Origin: Smittium mucronatum
Lineage: Eukaryota; Kickxellomycota; Harpellomycetes; Harpellales; Legeriomycetaceae
Length of the DNA: 21,628 nt
Reading direction: 5' to 3'
NCBI GenBank assembly: GCA_001953115.1
Contig: LSSL01001448.1
Coordinates: 1-21,628, forward strand
A model generated the notes under the pieces. That model saw only the letters and a program-made list of their open reading frames with translations. It had not been told where the DNA came from and made no database searches. The position numbers and the translations under genes are program-made. Positions within the stretch are counted from its first letter, which is position 1. Every line of letters begins with the position of its first letter. Shown piece after piece: positions 20,970 to 21,628 of the stretch.

Positions 20970-21006
20970 GGGGAGAAAAAGGGGGGGATGGGGGCGTGGG
21001 GTGGGG
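20970..21006 (+). other. Potential G-quadruplex tract
   Basis: Five G runs of four to seven bases (20970-20973, 20981-20987, 20990-20994, 20998-21001, 21003-21006) are separated by loops of 7, 2, 3 and 1 bases. This satisfies the usual four-run G-quadruplex pattern with G4 stacks. It stands out in otherwise A+T-rich DNA. No adjacent gene is supported, so no role can be assigned. Confidence 0.7.
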
Positions 21007-21628
21007 TTCTAATTTCTTCTTTACCGATTGTGATTGGATGCCGGCTGTGTCAGACAGAAACTCGACATCTTTTCATTCGTAGGATTTTCGTTGAAAACGG
21101 CACCAAATTCATAATTCTTTGTATTACCTCAACCACCTAACCAAATTGAACCAATGCCAGGATCAAGTATTATGGGGAGAGGGCGAGGGGGTTTGTATTG
21201 CACTCTTTTTATCGAGGGTATGAAGCCAGTAGTTCCGGTTGAGGAGCTTTGGATTTAAAGGTTTACCAGATTATTTTTTGCAGCATGGAAATTTTGAACA
21301 TCTTGCAGTTAGCCAGCAGTCCAAACCAACCCCCCCTTATTTTCCCGATAAAATAAAGTTGACTTTTACCGAGAGTTGTTTAATATTACTAAACAATTAA
21401 TGGCTTTGCTTTTAAGATCTGAAAATTGACTTGTAATAGAATAATTATATTATGATGCTAAAAGTAATGGGACGGGTGATTTAATCAGAAAAGAACTAAT
21501 TTTATATCTAAATATTCAAGAAACGATACAAAAAGGATTGAATGGTTTTTCATTAGATTTTGTTTCGGCTCGATTATTTATCTATCCTAAAGAAAAATAG
21601 CGACTAGGTGTGAAATAGGGGGGTTAAA

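Larger units (their letters stand above)
20148..21628. other. Intergenic DNA downstream of the second transporter
   Basis: No gene is supported here. The frame at 20053-20430 (+) is mostly the tail of the transporter read out of frame plus low-complexity sequence. From about 20810 to 21340 the DNA is visibly richer in G and C than the other host DNA, with several G runs on the + strand and a C7 run near 21331. Short open stretches occur (for example 21233-21397, 55 codons without a start), but none matches a family I recognise. The patch could be a decayed transposon, but I could not identify one. Confidence 0.6.

Noticed and set aside
20888..21082. Plus-strand frame of 64 codons over the G-rich patch
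   Set aside because: Its Gly/Trp-rich middle is simply the translated G runs, and no start or domain supports it.

Overview
The window looks like nuclear DNA from a fungus with a very A+T-rich genome. The host intergenic DNA reads by eye as about four-fifths A+T, the two intact genes have no introns, and both belong to a fungal-type MFS family. Together with a DIRS-type retrotransposon, this suggests an early-diverging lineage. A gut fungus of the Smittium/Harpellales kind is my best guess, from remembered resemblance of the gag and RT text. It is an inference, not shown by the sequence alone.

Layout: (1) 1-8408 is gene-free, A+T-rich DNA with a pair of overlapping perfect palindromes near 721-760. 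(2) 8409-13344 is a near-complete DIRS-like tyrosine-recombinase retrotransposon on the + strand. It has inverted terminal repeats (ITRs), a decayed gag, a decayed reverse transcriptase/RNase H, a decayed tyrosine recombinase, and an internal complementary region (ICR) whose two arms are the reverse complement of the left and right ends of the element. An assembly gap (10466-10738) lies inside the RT gene and is flanked by two copies of the same 335 bases, probably unmerged contig ends. (3) 14326-15708 and 18765-20147 encode two intact paralogous transporters of the monocarboxylate transporter-like MFS family. Each is exactly 460 residues, in the same orientation, separated by 3.06 kb of A+T-rich DNA. 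(4) 20148-21628 has no gene I can support. It holds a T20 tract bracketed by a 14-bp direct repeat, which resembles a minimal poly(A) retroposon insertion, and a G-rich tract able to form a G-quadruplex.

The transposon proteins are broken by many in-frame stops, at least one frameshift and lost catalytic residues, so the copy cannot move by its own proteins. Its cis structure (ITRs and ICR) is well preserved. The two transporters are about 86% identical over the membrane domain by hand count but differ strongly in the N-terminal cytosolic tail, as expected of a tandem duplication followed by divergence of the tail. I saw no rRNA, tRNA, CRISPR array or operon-like structure.
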